Of a stretch of DNA of 64,000 nt, positions 38,700-53,329 are shown piece after piece. Location of the stretch: NCBI RefSeq assembly GCF_022539315.1, contig NC_066314.1:45073180-45137179 (forward strand), given 5' to 3'. The DNA is from Serinus canaria (Eukaryota; Chordata; Aves; Passeriformes; Fringillidae). How positions within the stretch are numbered: the stretch's first letter is position 1; every line of letters starts with the position of its first letter. A program made the position numbers and the translations under genes. The notes under the pieces are model-generated. The model searched no databases, had not been told where the DNA came from, and saw nothing but the letters and a program-made list of their open reading frames with translations.

Positions 38700-39798
38700 G
38701 ATCCAACCTTCCTGCTCAAATAGGGTAATTCTGGATCACATTGCACAGGATTGTCCAGATGGTTTTTGAGTATCTCCAGTGAGGAAGACTCCACAACCTC
38801 TCTGGGCAATCTGCTCCAGTGCCCAGTCACCTGCACAGTAAAGAAGTTCTTTCTCAGGTGGAACTTTTGTGCATCAGTGTCTGCCCATTGCCTCTTGTCC
38901 TGTTGCTTGGCACCACTGAGAAGAGCCTGGATCTATCTCTTGACACCCTCCCAAAAATAGTTACACACAGTGATGAGGTCCACTTTCAGTCACGCTTTCT
39001 TGAGGCTGAGCAGACCCAGCTCCTTCAGCCTTTCTCCATAAATGAAGTATTCCACTCCCCTCATCATCTTTGTAGTGCAGCACTGGACCCACTCCAGGAC
39101 TTCCATGCCTCTCTTGTACTGAGAAGCCCAGCACTGGCCACAGCACTCCAAGGCTGAGCAGAGGGAGTAGGATCACCTCCCTCAACCTGCTGGCAATGCT
39201 GAAGGGCTGCAGAGCACTCTGGAGCATTGAGCATGCCTCACAGCTTTGTGCCGTCAGTGAATTTGCTGAGGAAGCATCCGCCCCCTTCTCCAAGTCATTG
39301 AGGAACAAGTTAAACAGTGCTGGGCTCAGTTTGGAACCTTGAGGGACACCACTTGTGACAGGCCTCCCACTAGATCCTGTGCCACCATCATAACCCTCTG
39401 GCATCTGCTGTTCAGTCCTTTCTCTATCCACCTCGCTGTCTACCCATCAAGTCCACACTTCCTGAGTTTGCCGATGAAGACATTGTGAGAGATGGGGCCA
39501 AAAGATGCTGAAGTCAAGGCAGGCAATATCCACTGCTCTCCACTCATCCATCCAGGGAGCTGTTTCATTTTAGAAGGTAACCAGGTTGGTCAGGCATGAT
39601 TTACCTTTAGTGAATTTATGCTGACTATTCCTGATCACATTTCTGTCATCCATGTGGACAGAGATGGCCTCCAGAATGAGCTGCTCCATCATCTTTCCAG
39701 GGATGGAGGTGAGGCTGACTGGCCAGCAGTTCCCTGTGCCCTACCTCTTATCCTTTTTGAAAATCAGGACTTCCTTCCAGCCTGTAACAGACACACCC
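38700..39798 (-). pseudogene. CR1 ORF2 reverse transcriptase remnant
   Basis: Translated on the minus strand, conserved CR1 RT landmarks appear in order: VFKK...[18 protein letters not shown] near 39,770-39,690, KGKSCLTNL near 39,600, DIACLDFS near 39,520, and [19 protein letters not shown] near 39,360-39,310. The catalytic FADD motif has decayed to FTDG in a shifted frame (39,269-39,241). A further block of roughly 80-90 codons is then missing before RLREVILL (near 39,180). The remaining C-terminal part reaches ...HWSRLPREVVESSSLEI near 38,800-38,760. In-frame stops occur, so no protein is made. Confidence 0.88.
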
Positions 39799-39839
39799 CA
39801 CAATGTCACCTTTACTAGTTTGCCCTAGTTTTTATCCTG

Positions 39840-40150
39840 ACCCATAAGCTCTTGACTTGCTCATCATCCACCCCAAGAGCTCGATGCATTCCAGGTGTTG
39901 CCCCACACAGAGGGCAACTCCACCACTACTTGTCTGTCCTTGTCTGTCTCTCCTGAGAAGCCCTGGCATGACAACACTGCAGTCACGTGAGCGATCCCAC
40001 GGTGTTTCCATAACCACAATGAGGTCACAGCCCTGGGACTGCCTGTGGATCTGTAGCTCACCCTGTTTGTTCCCATTCTGCATGCATTGGTGTACAGGCA
40101 CTTTATACAAGGGTTTGATGGTCTCAGGATCCCAGCGGGGCGGGGGGCTG
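39840..40150 (-). pseudogene. CR1 ORF2 endonuclease N-terminal remnant
   Basis: The minus strand encodes a recognisable start of the CR1 apurinic-type endonuclease: CLYTNACRMGTN, then a segment ending CDLIVVMETPWD, then LLRRDRQGQTSSGGVALCV. In active CR1 the equivalent of METPWD is TETWWD, whose glutamate is catalytic; that residue is kept here. Pieces lie in two frames (starts near 40,161 and 40,172), so at least one frameshift separates them. The domain stops after about 100 residues at the internal deletion. Confidence 0.85.
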
Positions 40151-43100
40151 AAAAATGACACGCCACAGTCATGTCTTGTGGTTATGTCTTTGGCTGCTGA
40201 TGCTTGCTTGACTTTAGAATTTAGGGACTAAAACCTGTAATTTATCTTTTTTATGCTGTGTTTTATGGCCAGTGCAGGCATATTTTGACTTATCAGAATA
40301 TATGTCTATTAAAACCCCTACAGTGGTTGATTTACCAACATTAAAATGGCTGATTATAGGCTGATAAAACTGGGGAAGAAGTAGCTTGCCAGATGGCAGG
40401 GGCTAAACACTTTTTATGAGATACAAAGTGCACTTTGACTGCAGCTCAAACTACTGCTTTATTTATGTTGTCAGACCTATGCTCTGTGTTCAGCCTGCTG
40501 TGCCAAAAAAAATAGACTTGTCCCACCAGCTGAAGCTGCTGCAAAAAAATATCCTGTAGTAGTAATGCCTGGTCCCACCTCCTTCTCTCCTTGATGCATG
40601 AAGGTAAAAATGATCTTCCATGCTTTCCAAAGTCATCAGTCATCATGACTGCTCATCTATTCAGGGCAACCCAATCATGTGAATTGCACTGTTAATCACC
40701 AATGTTCCCACCTGCTCTTTAACATAATGTTGAGATAATGTTCTGAAATCTGTTTGGAAATAATTTGAAAATATTGCTAGCTGGGGGCAAATAAATGAAG
40801 GAATTGGTGGAGTTTGATTGGAACTTCAGGAATTTTGCTCCATAGATATCTCAACAACCACCCTGAAAAGATTCCTTAATGTGTCAATATCTGGTCAGAA
40901 TGTTATGTAATTGTTCTTAAAGGCAATCCTCAAGAGACACCAGCATCCTAACATCCAATTTCTAATGAAAGGAGGAGAAATGCCTGCAAAAGTTGAAACT
41001 TGGCAAAATTTTAAAATAAGTAATCTTGCTGGATATTCCCTAAATAAATTTTTGCTGCGTAAAAAAGTACTAAAAGTACTGTCTCAGACTGGGACCTTAT
41101 CACCAGGTATCCATTTATGACTATCATCTTATTAATAGCTTAAAAAATATGTAAACAGACTTTTGTGACCAGAAAATATACCCTTTTCTTAATAATTTTT
41201 GGGTGTCACATAGTAAGTGGAAAGTGAAAACACTACTTTTAATAATTAAAATAACTTGAAATTTATTTTGCCTGATCCCCTACAAAAATGCAAAAAAAGA
41301 TGATCCAGCTATCTAGGTATACAGTACCTGCCAGTATAGCTTCTGAAAAAAAAAAAAGAATTTAAAATAATAATCTCTCTGGGGTGCAAACAGCAATTAA
41401 TCATATAGTAATCTTGAGATTACATCCTTTTGATCCTATTCATTATCCATTGTCAAGTGAATTGTTCTTTCTAATTTTCCCAAAAGTAATTATCATTCAG
41501 TTTATTATAATCATTTTCTTTTTTATTGTTCATGTTCCCATTTAACTCAGGTTTCTCTTAACTGCTTCCAACTGTCTGTGTATTTCATTAAACCTGTTTT
41601 TGTCATTTTGTTCATTCTTTCAAGTTCCCACTCTCCCACCGGAGAACTGTATCAGTTCCCATTGCAAACTTCCCCACAGCCCTGCAGCACTCATCAAACC
41701 ATTTTGCAAGCATCAGCCTCACAGACATGCAAATAATTTTGCCTTTGAGTACACACAGTCTTTAACCAATACCACTGACAATTTGTAGCAAATATAGAAG
41801 CTGGAATGGCAGCCATGAAATACATTTCACATAGTCCACTCCAGAGTCATCAAACAGCAGTATTAACAGCTTGGTATTAACAGCTTATGTCAGCTTTGAA
41901 GGACTTCAGATCCAAAATGAAAGAGCAGGCTCTGTATGATGCTCCTAATTCCTCCTCTTATCTAGATGCAGAAAATATGAATGTGTATGCATGACTCAAA
42001 GGAGTTCACTGTTTCCTGCAATTCAGAAAACCAATATCCTTGTCAGTGCAGAAATACCATCATCTATTCCCACACTACACAACTAACAATGCTGAGGTTT
42101 AAACAAACACAATACTAAAGTGTACCAGAATTATTAGGCAGGTATTAGTCAGCACAACATGAAGCTTGTTCTTGGTTCTGTACAGTACTCCCTGGTCCAA
42201 TATCATACTTTTCCAATATCTGCTTTTGCTCCCTTGATCACCTAATATAATTTCTCCTCAAAGCTGAGAACACAGTACCTGACAGTTGTCTTACAGAGTG
42301 GATGTACAATGCCTGAAAGATATAATTCTGCATAGCCTGCAGTGTCCCTCCTTCTCCCTCACAGCTGCTGGAACACATCACAGATTCCCCAAGAACTTGG
42401 TGCACTGAGACCAGACTGGTTGGACAGTAGTAGTGAGAGAGAGAAAAACATCCTGCCTAAGGCCCTGGAATCCTTGGTGACTCTCTGTCTAAAGATGTAA
42501 AAGAACTGTGATAACTCAAGGCTACCATGATCCATTTCTGTTACCACCTTTATCGAGACAGCATCAAATTACACAGTTCATTACTAATCCAGTGATGTTC
42601 AGTGATGTTCTTCTAAGATACTAATGCTTATCTACTGAGCTGTGCTCCATGAGACATTTTCCACAATTATATATCATATCAGAATATCTTGCTACAAGTC
42701 CTAAGCATTAAAACAGGGCCATGGAAACAGGAACAATACTCTAATATTAAGAAACACTCTTTTATAAGAATTTTTCTTCTTTTATAAGAAGAAACAGAGT
42801 CAATGCCTGAACAAGGGAATAGATGGAGGTTTTACTAAGGATGTTTTGTTGGATTTCATGTTGATTCCCACTCCCACTTTTCCTCGCTTTTGAAATGTTT
42901 ATTGCTTATCTTTACATCTATTTTTACTTTCCACTCTTATTTTTCAGATGTTCAGAGTGCCACTGTTCTTACAGGTTCTGGAACAACAGCAAAAGTAAAG
43001 CTATCTGGGCTGTGCTCCTGTTAATAGCACTTTCCCTCTGGACAGGGATAAAGGAAGGCTCTCATCAGAGTCACAACATTGGTACCATGCAATCAAGTGC

Positions 43101-46100
43101 ACCTTGAAAAGTCCCAGGTGGCTTATCTCACCCAAGAGAAAATACCATAAACCCCACTGTATACTCAGCAGTATTTATTCTCATTTTCAGCTTCTCAGTT
43201 GTTTGGGTGTGGGTTGGTTTTTTTTCCCCCCCAGTTCTACACCCTTGAAAGAAAGTTTTCTCCCATCAAAAACAAAAAAACCCACCATCAACAAAAAGAG
43301 CTTTCATGGTCATGTCTTCCTTTCTAATGAACAATTTTTAGTAGGCTTGGAGTTCTACTGAACTTTGTTTCTTTTCCTGCCCCTACAATTAGACAATAGT
43401 GGTTTACAATTTTTTTTCTTGCTGGTCCAGTCTCTATGCAACAAACACCTTTCAAACTAATTTTCAAAATTTTACTGTTTTCTATTAGTGCAAGGAAGAC
43501 TAAAATGTAACCTTGCAATGTGAATACATCAAAATTATTGCCCTCTCAAATAAAAGCAAATGAGAGACCATTCAGAGTACTTGTAAAATATTTTCAGATA
43601 CATTTTTGGAGTAATTTTGGAAAAATGGCACGAAACTATCTAAAAATACCAATTTTTACCCTGAGGCAGGCTGCACTAAAATGAAATACTTTTACTTTTA
43701 AAATGAATTTAAATTTTTATCACAACTAAATTGACTAATTCTGAATCTTATTTGAAGAGAAATGGAGGGAAAACCAGGAAGGAATAACTACAGTTCAACT
43801 GAGTAGAAGAATTCCTAAGATTAGAAAAGGAAATGTGCACCATCTGGAACTAAACTTCGGCTATTAGGTTATTTGGTTCATGATTAAAATCTGGCAAAAG
43901 CCTCCTTTTCTCTGGCAGAACAGACAGTATCTTGACTCTTGAATAATATTCATGATACTGTCAGAGCAGGGAACATCAGTTTCTAGGGATATGAAGTTCT
44001 GGATCCCCTGGGAAGAGGCCAATCTCTTGTTTGAGTTGAATACATTTCACAGATGAAGGGGAGGAAGGAGAAAAAGATCTTGCCTATTTACCATGGATGC
44101 TATCAGTTGGGAAATCAGTTTGGCAGAGCTCCAGACAGTGGGCTAGCAAATATCAGTAATAGTTTTATTTCTTTGGTTGAAAGGACACAACTGTTTGAAT
44201 CAGTCCCAGTAACTATTTCACTTTTTAATATATCAATATTCATATTCCAAACTAGAGCAATTAAAAGATAGCTTTAGTTTTATTAAAAATATATCTGAAT
44301 TTAGAACTACTTTTTTTAGCTGTGCATCTGTTCCTTATTAATGAAATTATGCAAGACCATCTTGAAAAATCTGGGTATCAGAAGGGATTTAGGACACCTG
44401 AGAAATCATTTCACCAGGCATTACACCAGAATTTCTTCTGTGCAAGGAAAAAAAGGAGATTAAATGAAAAACAGGTAATACCACTCAGAATAATGTATGA
44501 AGAAAGAAGACATTTTATAATTGCTTAACTTTACACTTTTACCAGAGAAGAAACCTTTTCAATCATGATGAGGCAGCACAACTCAGCACAGAGTACCTCA
44601 GTGACTTGCAGCTTTGCAGTCACACCAGGGAGGGGATTTGCCTTGTCCAACATACACCACTTCTGGGCTGAACAAATCAAAGCAAGCAGAGTGCAATAAA
44701 GCAGCTACATGGCTTCTTACCAGATAAGTTGCCACTGTCTCCTGCAAATACCCTAGAGGTTAGGGCTGCACAGAGCTGTCTTCCCCAGGGACTTCAGCTC
44801 CTTCTAAGGCTATGTTCTGTGTTTAGCTTGATTATCCAAGAAACTGTGTATTTTATTGAATTCTGGAAGATTGACATACTCTTCTAATTTTTCTATTTTT
44901 ATAGATGTTTTTGCAATAATAATGCCAATTATTTTCTTCCAGTCTTCTAAATTCTCAATTCACATATTGAAAGTATCCAAGAGAAGATAGTCTTGCTCTG
45001 TTCTACATTCTCACCCTCAGATTCTAAAGAAATTACTCACAATGGTAGTATTTTCAGTTAAATGAATGTCTTGTCTTTCTTCATCAATCTCCATGTACAC
45101 AATAGAATATGAGCATAAAGTGGATTAAAAAAAAGGTGGGATAATTTATCCACCTTAGAGACATTTGGACAATATGTCTTTTCATACTTAATTTTTTTCT
45201 TGGGTTTCTCAGAGGCTGTGGAATATTCAGGGTCACTTCCCTTTACAAGGAGAACAAGCAGGCCAGAATCCCCTCAGGTCAGGAACTATCAAAACTGAAG
45301 AATCTTTTTCCTAAAACTGATGTGAAAAAAGATAAACCACAAGGAATGCAACAGCATGGTAGTCTAAAGTCTCAGCATGCAGGCTGCACACAGGAATTTT
45401 CAAGATCATATATCTGATTGTGAATCAGGGGAATTAGTTCCATGAATTATAAGAGAAGGTTGGAAAGATTAGAGAGCATAACTGTTATGTAAAATTTGTT
45501 GAAAATAATTTGGGAAGACTGGTGTCTGATGGTCTGTTTAAAATGTCAGCAATGCCTTCTTCAGGCAGAATGCAGAAGCTTTTTCCTTTTGAGAAGAAAT
45601 GGAGGTTTCTGATTTACTGCAGACCAGCTGGGTGCAGGAGGCACCTTCCCCTAAAAGATGGCAGAAAGCCATTTTTCATTCTAGGTCTTGGGCAGCTGAT
45701 CTAGCAGGGAATGGAAGAGAATGAAGGTAAAATGAGCTAAAACAGCCAGGAAAGGAGCTTCTAGTATTTGAATGCAGAAATACACGTACTGCAGCTGTGG
45801 CATTACAGAGGCAATTAAATGGGTGTTCCAGAATCTTAGCTTGACTCACAAGCCAAATGGGATGTACCATTTTAAAATTCTGCCTTCATGTGCTACATAC
45901 GTGAATAAGTGCTGTATAATAATGTTCCAGCTCCAGATCAGTGGAGACAACATGACTAAGCTTGCTATTTTAATCACCTTTGCAACGATGATTACTGTAA
46001 GACGCTTCTGAGAGTCTTTAATCTGAGACTAGTCATTCATCTCCATTTCTTCCTTGTCACAATCCACCCAGATGCTGTCTAACGTGACCTTTCTGCTCCT

Positions 46101-49100
46101 GTTTCACTGTGCTGTTTGCCAGAAGATTATTTTTGATCTCCATGCTACTTCGTAACAAATATGCCTTATTGCTGTCTTTAGATAGACTGAAAAATAGTGG
46201 TTATCTCAATATCTATGATAATCTGTTTAAAGAAGTCCAGTGAAAGAGATTGCACAGGAAATGCTTTTATTTAATTCTGCTTCTTCCATCTGCTCTACCT
46301 TTGTTTTTAGAAAGGGAGAAAAGAAGCAGATGCAGGATGTTTTTGTGGGAGAACGGGAATTTTGGATAAAACTGCTCTATTTACTAAAGGACTGTCAGTG
46401 GGATACTATCACTGCAAAGCAACTCACTGCAGAAATAACCTTTATATTCCCTTTGTGCTACCAAATTTGTACACTGATAAATAACAGTGATCCTTAGCTA
46501 TTCTCTCAGGATGTGAAGCTCATACAGGAAAAAAATTGCAAAACCTGCATTCATTTGATCCAAGTTTCTGCTACATCTTTACTATTCATAAAATAAAATG
46601 ATGCTGATCCCAAACTGGTGATCTCAGAGGGCCTCAGGTAAGCCAGCAACATCTTTTTATGAGAATTATGTTAAAGAGGCTTACCCAAAATTCAAATGGA
46701 GGGTTGTGTGTTATCTTCTGCTCTTTACAGAAAGTGTAGAAGTGATGGACCAAAACTTCCTATATATTTGGGCTCCCATTCTGCTATGCTCCAACAGATG
46801 GCAGGGCTTCCAGGAATTTCTAGGGATTTCCTGCTGGGATCCTATGTAAGGTATGGTTGTCCCTCTGCGTGAAAAAAAGGCAGAAGAACAAGCCATCATA
46901 AAGCATAAGGGATATCCTTGTGTTTATTTTGCTAAATGAATTTACGTAATTTAAGAAAGAGAAAGCTATAATTACCATTTTTGACTGCTAGATAGTGTTG
47001 CTGACTTTTTAAGCACATCTCTATAAAGGACAAAATATAAAAGTTCATCTTGTTCTAAAGAAAGCATTTGATGTCAGAGCATTACCTGTTATAAGTGGTG
47101 GGATAGCTCTGGAAAAATAAGACATATTTAATTGTGCCTATTAGATTTCAAGATAATTACTTATTGGGAACAGCTTCACAGAGTTTTGTGTAAGGTTGTC
47201 AGATGGAGCATCTGCTAACTACTTGAAATAAAAACAAGGCAATTAAGATATACAAGTAGGAGAGAACTAATAGTCTGTGGAAACTCTGGCCACGCTCTGC
47301 CCTCAGATCTCTTTTTGTAGTTCCAGAATAAGTCTTCCCATAGTAGTTACTTTCTGAAACAAGAAGACTTAAAGCAGTACTTGCTATATGTCTGGAAACA
47401 CAGTGTTAATTTCTACCTGAGACTACAGAGGTGAACAAAAAGGAAGGTCAAATATCACCTTCAATAAATCTGACCGATATTATTTAAGACACCACGTGAC
47501 TAATTGTCTTGCTGGTTGCATTAGCCCTAAAAATACTACTTGAAAAGAGTGGCAAGAGATCATTGGCAATTAAGATATATAAATGACTGTTTCTGATGTA
47601 GCAAACTTATAGAATCTTTGATTATGTTGAATGAACTCTGTAGCACACTTAGAGCTTGCTGTAAAATATATGTAACTTCCTCTCTTTAGACTAACATATG
47701 CTTGATTTTAGTTACCATAGAGCAGGAAGAGTCATAGTGGACATGACAGACAATTTGAAATTCTTACATGTTTCAAGTCTACAGAGGATTTAAGACTATT
47801 CTGAATTTTGAATTAGTCCCACTGAAGTTTTTAAAATAAATTTAGTTAGTTATGGTCAAAGTACATGACATTAAATGTCATTATGACCCTAATGGTGTCT
47901 GCAGTATGAGCCTATACTAATGAACATATTCTTATGCATAACTTCCTTTTTAAATTATACTAACCACTACAAAACTGTGGAGAATGTAATCAATAGATTT
48001 TGTTCATTTCTGTCTCTTCCAAAAATTATTAGAGGTAAAGGGCAGGCCAATCAAATTTTAACAAAGTATTTCATTCCATTATGGAGTGTGTGAATTAGGT
48101 GATAGGGCCAAAAGTAACCAGCTTAATTCCCCATGATGTATCAGCAAAACTGAACAGCTGCCTTGGGGTATTAATGCCTTAGAGTTTAAATTTTTAATCA
48201 CTACATATAAATAATCACATGTCAGAAATATGCTTCTGATTTAGTGTATGATTTAGAGTAACAGATATATTTATAGCTCCTAAATCAGTCCTCCAGTCAA
48301 GTATTAGTTTAAGGGCTAGTTCCTTTAAGTGGTAGCAGAGTAGAAAACCTGGGAATACAAAAATGAGTGTACAGTTGCATCCTGATATTTTGGGCTGGTA
48401 TTCAGTGCTGATGATATGAACTCGGACACCAAGGGATACTAAATTCCTTTCCTTAACTACAGCAGACAGTACCTCAGAATTGCAAAGGAGCTTTCCTCCC
48501 CTCCCTCCTCCCCCAGTTTGCAAGATCTTAATATTCCCATGACAAAGTAACTTCAAAAAAAAATATGTCAAAGCACATCTGAAATGGCCAGTTCATGAGG
48601 TATATATCTACATGAGTGGAATTTCCAGAAATACTTACTTGGAAAAACGCTGACTCTACTGTGGCTGTGTTTAGACTCTTTTTGAGGCTAGTTTTTGTGT
48701 GCCTATTCAGGCAAATGAGTCAAATAGCAGGACAGTTAACAAAGGAGAGAACAAGAACACAGAAATTTTTGAACTTAGAACTAGTCATAAAAATTTATAA
48801 GTTTCTTTTAACCAGTCTTGGAACACAACAATACTATGTGACTCATATGTCCAATCAAAGCTCTTTAAAACAGCTAGGATGTTGAATTTAAAGTATTTGC
48901 AAAGAATATATACACTAAAACTTACTCAGAGAAATTTTCTAATGAGTACATTTGAGAAAATTATAAAATGTTCATGCAAAATCACATGCAGAAACAGAGC
49001 TAAAACTAATTAAATCAACAATTTCCCAGGAATTCTTTGAAATGTCTAGTTTCACCAATATCAGATACCAAACTTCTGAAATAAGAGTAATAATGCTTTA

Positions 49101-52100
49101 AAGCAAGAACACTATCAGTCCCTTCCAACTCACCACATTCTGTCTTTCTGTGACAGTAGCCAACATTCACACCCTTGCTCATGATGATATTACTTACATT
49201 TGTTTTTAGCTATGACAGAATACAATCAGTCATTTTTACTTAGCTTCTCATTTTTATTACACTTGTTTCTGAAAGAGCTCAGTATTGTTACAACTACTGA
49301 AAGCATGCTAGATGACTTACAGTACAGACAGAAAAAAACTAATTTTATGAGTTTATTCTAAGAATTTTTTACTCCACCTTTCTGCCAATTTCTTATCAAA
49401 ACACCCCAAAGAAATTGATTATTTGCATATAATCAATATGTAACATATATTTGGGTAAACATAAGGTCACAGACTTCTATGCAAACAGATAATGAAGCAG
49501 CAAAATAAAAACTTCTCTTGTTCAATTTGATACTGTGTGTGAAAATTACTTACAACCCCTAAAACTGTTAATTTAGCATGAAACCTTAAATCATAAGACT
49601 AAATAGATATGCAACATCAACCCAACAGTATGGCTTCAGACCATATGAATGTTCTGCAGAGCTCACTTAACTCCCAGTAAAACGATTTCCTACTGCTGTG
49701 AAGTTGCTAGAAACAAAGAAAACAACCAGAGTGAGAAAAGCAACCTTCAGATTGGAGATATGCTAATATTTCCCTAATCAATAACAAATTAGGAATGGGA
49801 TGGTGCTTTTAGAAGGAGCTGGAAATTCCCCCAGAAGAAATCTATTCAAGATGTGCTCCACAGGAAAGAGGAAAGTTGTTTGGAAAGTCAGGATTTAAAT
49901 TTGAACTTTGGGGATAATAGCCCACAGTAGGGCTTTTGAATGGTTTCTCTCTCTAACCAAGAAACTGTGAGGAGGAGACTGCTCTCCCTCAAGTCTACAA
50001 ATCACAAACAGTTGCAAAGTGGAACAGCTGAATCAGTAGCTAAATCAAATAAAACAGATTTATTCGAGTAATTTTTTACTACACCTCCTGCAGTTTTAAA
50101 ATTCACATTTGTATTTGAAGGAGATGACTTTGAGGATGGCCTGAGAGATACAGCAATGCAGGAAGAGTAGGAGACATGATGTCAGGTATATCATACAGGT
50201 GGAACCTTTTTGAATGAAAAGGTAAAGAGAGACAGAGAGGGCAGTGCAATGCACTGCAAAGATGATGATTTATTAATGCACTAAATTATTTAAATGGATG
50301 TTAGTTGTTGTGAAATGTGAAAACCAGCTACTTCTATAAATTCAGGGTTGTTCTGTAATTCACTCTCATGATTCAACAATGGACATAAACAGTAACATGA
50401 AAAGCTGCCAAAAGGTTATTTCTTCTTATTCCCTCTTCCTTCTCCAATAGAAGACAGAAGGATAATATGAAGAGCAATAGGTCTATAGAAATAAAGAAAT
50501 GGTTTCAGAGAAAAACTAGTCTTTGCTCACTAGCAGCAAAAGTGGGATTCCCCTTGGTGCTTTGCAACAGTCCTGCCACTGCTCAGACAAAAAGAGTGAA
50601 CCTGTGCTTACCTTTCCTATAGTCACAGCAGAATGAGGTCACCAAGAATTGAAGGTTCAGGATATCTTGGGAGACCTACTTTTATCCCCTGAATAAAGGC
50701 CAGCCACACTATGCTCGATGTGTGGTAAACAGGCAGGCATATGCCACTTCAGACTGGCATGTCATCAGAAAAGCAGTGTGGACACAAACCTGGGTGTCAT
50801 CCTCTAAGAAGCAAAAATAAATAAAATACAGCATTTTTAATGATCTAAAACACAGACACCCGTGTGTCAGCAGGAAGGAACAGAGTAGTTTGAGTATTTT
50901 TATTTTTTAAGTCTTATAGGAGCTTGGAGGAATTTGCCTTCTGGAGGGCACAGATTCCTTCAAAAGGTTCTCAGAGCTTTTTAGTCTCAAAAAGCAGAAG
51001 CAGGATATTCATGGAATATCACGTTGCAGAAAGACCAGACTGTTATATGCATTTAAAGAAAATATTTTTCCACATTTGCTTTTTTTTTCCTTTTTCCTAC
51101 CAATTTTACAGGGGACAAAAGTTTTCTGCTTCTCTGCTACTTCAGATTTGATATACAATGCACTTGACCAAGGACACTGACAATTTGGCTGAGTGTTTTC
51201 ATTCCTTAAAAAAAGTCATCTTAGGAGATTATTTTCTCTCTATCTTATTTTTTTTCTGCAGTATTTTTTTTTCTTGTTGCTACTGATCCCATTTTTCCAG
51301 TACTGTTTTGGTATGCTGAGGATACAAACTCTATGGAAAGTCAAAGGGGTTCACATCTTATTTTTGTTAACTCTTTCCCCCTTTCTTATTCTGCTGGGCT
51401 TTTGCCATTCAGGCTATCTTCATGATTCCTTGCATAAAAGGAGGAAGGTGCCTCGGTCTTCTGTTCTTCTGAAACCTCAGTTGCTATGCAGCTGAGCTCT
51501 CTCCTGGCCTCTGCTGAATGACCATATGTGATGTCTTCTCACTTGAAAAAAATAAAAAGAAGAAAGGTATGAGCAGGTTAGCAGGGCTATTGTGTATTCC
51601 ATTTCTCATCAAGTTTTAGACATGCAACATGTAAAAGATTGGCATTGAAGCCACTAATTCAGATCCTCTGGGGATCTCAATCTTAGTATGATAAATCACT
51701 TTATGGAAATGCTCCTACTTAGGGGACCAAACCAGGGTACAGCAGTAGATAATGTTAACCTGCATATTTGATCCTAATCCAGAAGATCCTCTTTGCACTG
51801 GTTAGCATCAGTTACAGATTTGGGAGACCTCTTGGCCTCACAACCTTGGGCTATCAGTATTAGTAAATTCAGTAGAGAAAGGCAAGCTTAATAAACCAGC
51901 ATGGGGAGAAAATCTTGACAATGTGAGGTGGCCACCTAAGTATTTACAGATAGAAAACTAAATAGGCAGCTGTTCCAGTGCCATCATCTAAACATGTTGA
52001 TCAATTCACTACTAGTAGAAAGACTACAAATAACAAAGTAGGCTACTTGCTTTCTAGTAAATTGATTTAATGTTTGCTATTTCTTCTTTGGAATACTGAC

Positions 52101-53288
52101 ATTCTGCAAGGCATTTATCTTTTACAGTAACAATGAGATACCATCTTTATTCTGGGAGCTAGCATAGTTCTTACATCACATGTGAATATTAAAAACCATC
52201 AGCTTCCTAAAGTGCAATACAAAACCAGGAAAGGGTTTATAAGGGATATTGTGATTGACATATGCAATCATAGAGAGAGACATTAATGAAACAACACATC
52301 AAGTCCTGGATGCTGTCTCCTTAAATTAAAAATTATTACATCAATTCCCACAAAACACACACACCCACAAAAGCTGTGACATTAAAAAGAAAAATACCTT
52401 GTCTGGTGGCTTCACTTTTTGATAGCTCTCTGTTTCACTTATAGTAAGCTTTCCTGCTGGTCCAGAGAGGTGCTTTCCCTTCCAGGGGTGCTCTTTCTCT
52501 TGATCACCATTTTGAATGGTTTCTGTAATACCTGCCCTCCCCTCATGATACAGGAGATTGTTCTTTGGTGCTGTTCAATAACATGGTAGGCTCTGCAAAT
52601 GCAAAAAACTTCACAATCTATTCCAAATCATTTAGGAAGAAGCAGATGTATCAGCCTAAGTTTCTTTTCCAAACTTAGAAAGACATGGCTTAGCATGTGG
52701 TCCCATCACTCCTTGTTGCTGTCACCAACATCTGAATGATGCCTGGAATGCTTGCAATAATAAAGATGAGATGATCCTCCAAGATGAAAGAGCCACTGCA
52801 CCTCCTGCTTGGTTGTGGGCTTCAGAAAAAACAGCTTATATAGTAATTACTGACACGTAAATAGGTCTATTGGTCAAAAGGAACCAACACCACCTAGAAA
52901 TACTGATAATACAGGTTGCAGAACCCATCTAAGTAATCAGAACTAATTCATTAAGTCTCAAGAGGTAAGCACTTGCCTCCTCCTGGCTCAGGAACAACTT
53001 TTGCTGAAAACCATCCAGATACAAGAAAAGTCATATCCTCCTGGAATCACTGCTATAGCACAGGAGAGGGAACTGGGTTGGAGTCTGAACAAAAGTCTGA
53101 AGTCTGGGACTGCAGCTTCATATTTTCCTGGTGTTTTTCTCTAAGCTCTTCTGGGAAAACAGTCCTTTTTGTGCAGTAGGGAAAGAAAGAATTATAGTTC
53201 TCATAAAAACAAATGCAGGCTGCTGCAAATCTAATTCACCCATTGCACCCAAGAGTAAAAGATCAGTGATCTGGATTTGATTAGCTAC
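40151..53288. other. Long non-coding stretch
   Basis: About 13 kb of AT-rich DNA with no recognised gene. Small direct repeats occur at 41,869-41,886 (TATTAACAGCTT twice) and 42,592-42,612 (CAGTGATGTT twice). Short palindromes lie at 47,865-47,881 and 50,241-50,257, and a CR1 tail fragment near 49,117. Open frames reach at most 118 codons and resemble nothing known to me. Confidence 0.5.
49117..49157 (+). mobile_element. CR1: Probable CR1 3'-tail fragment (plus)
   Basis: 'cccttccaactcaccacattctgtctttctgtga' resembles the last ~35 bases of CR1 in sense orientation (CCCTTCCAAC... followed by two ATTCTGTGA-type octamers). Only the extreme 3' end is recognisable, so this would be a very short, diverged insertion. 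Its brevity leaves room for chance similarity. Confidence 0.5.

Positions 53289-53329
<41 letters not shown>

Larger units (their letters stand above)
38664..40150 (-). mobile_element. CR1: Internally deleted CR1 LINE (minus)
   Basis: A CR1 retrotransposon copy runs on the minus strand. Its 3' end is near 38,664, where the plus strand reads 'gagaatcacagaggttggaagg'. ORF2 remnants follow toward higher coordinates. Reverse transcriptase and C-terminal sequence occupy about 38,700-39,798 and an N-terminal endonuclease segment about 39,840-40,150. The normal distance between these domains is several hundred codons, so a large internal deletion lies near 39,800-39,840. Frameshifts and stops are scattered throughout. 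A full-length CR1 is about 4.5 kb, so this copy is about one third and is inactive. Confidence 0.9.
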
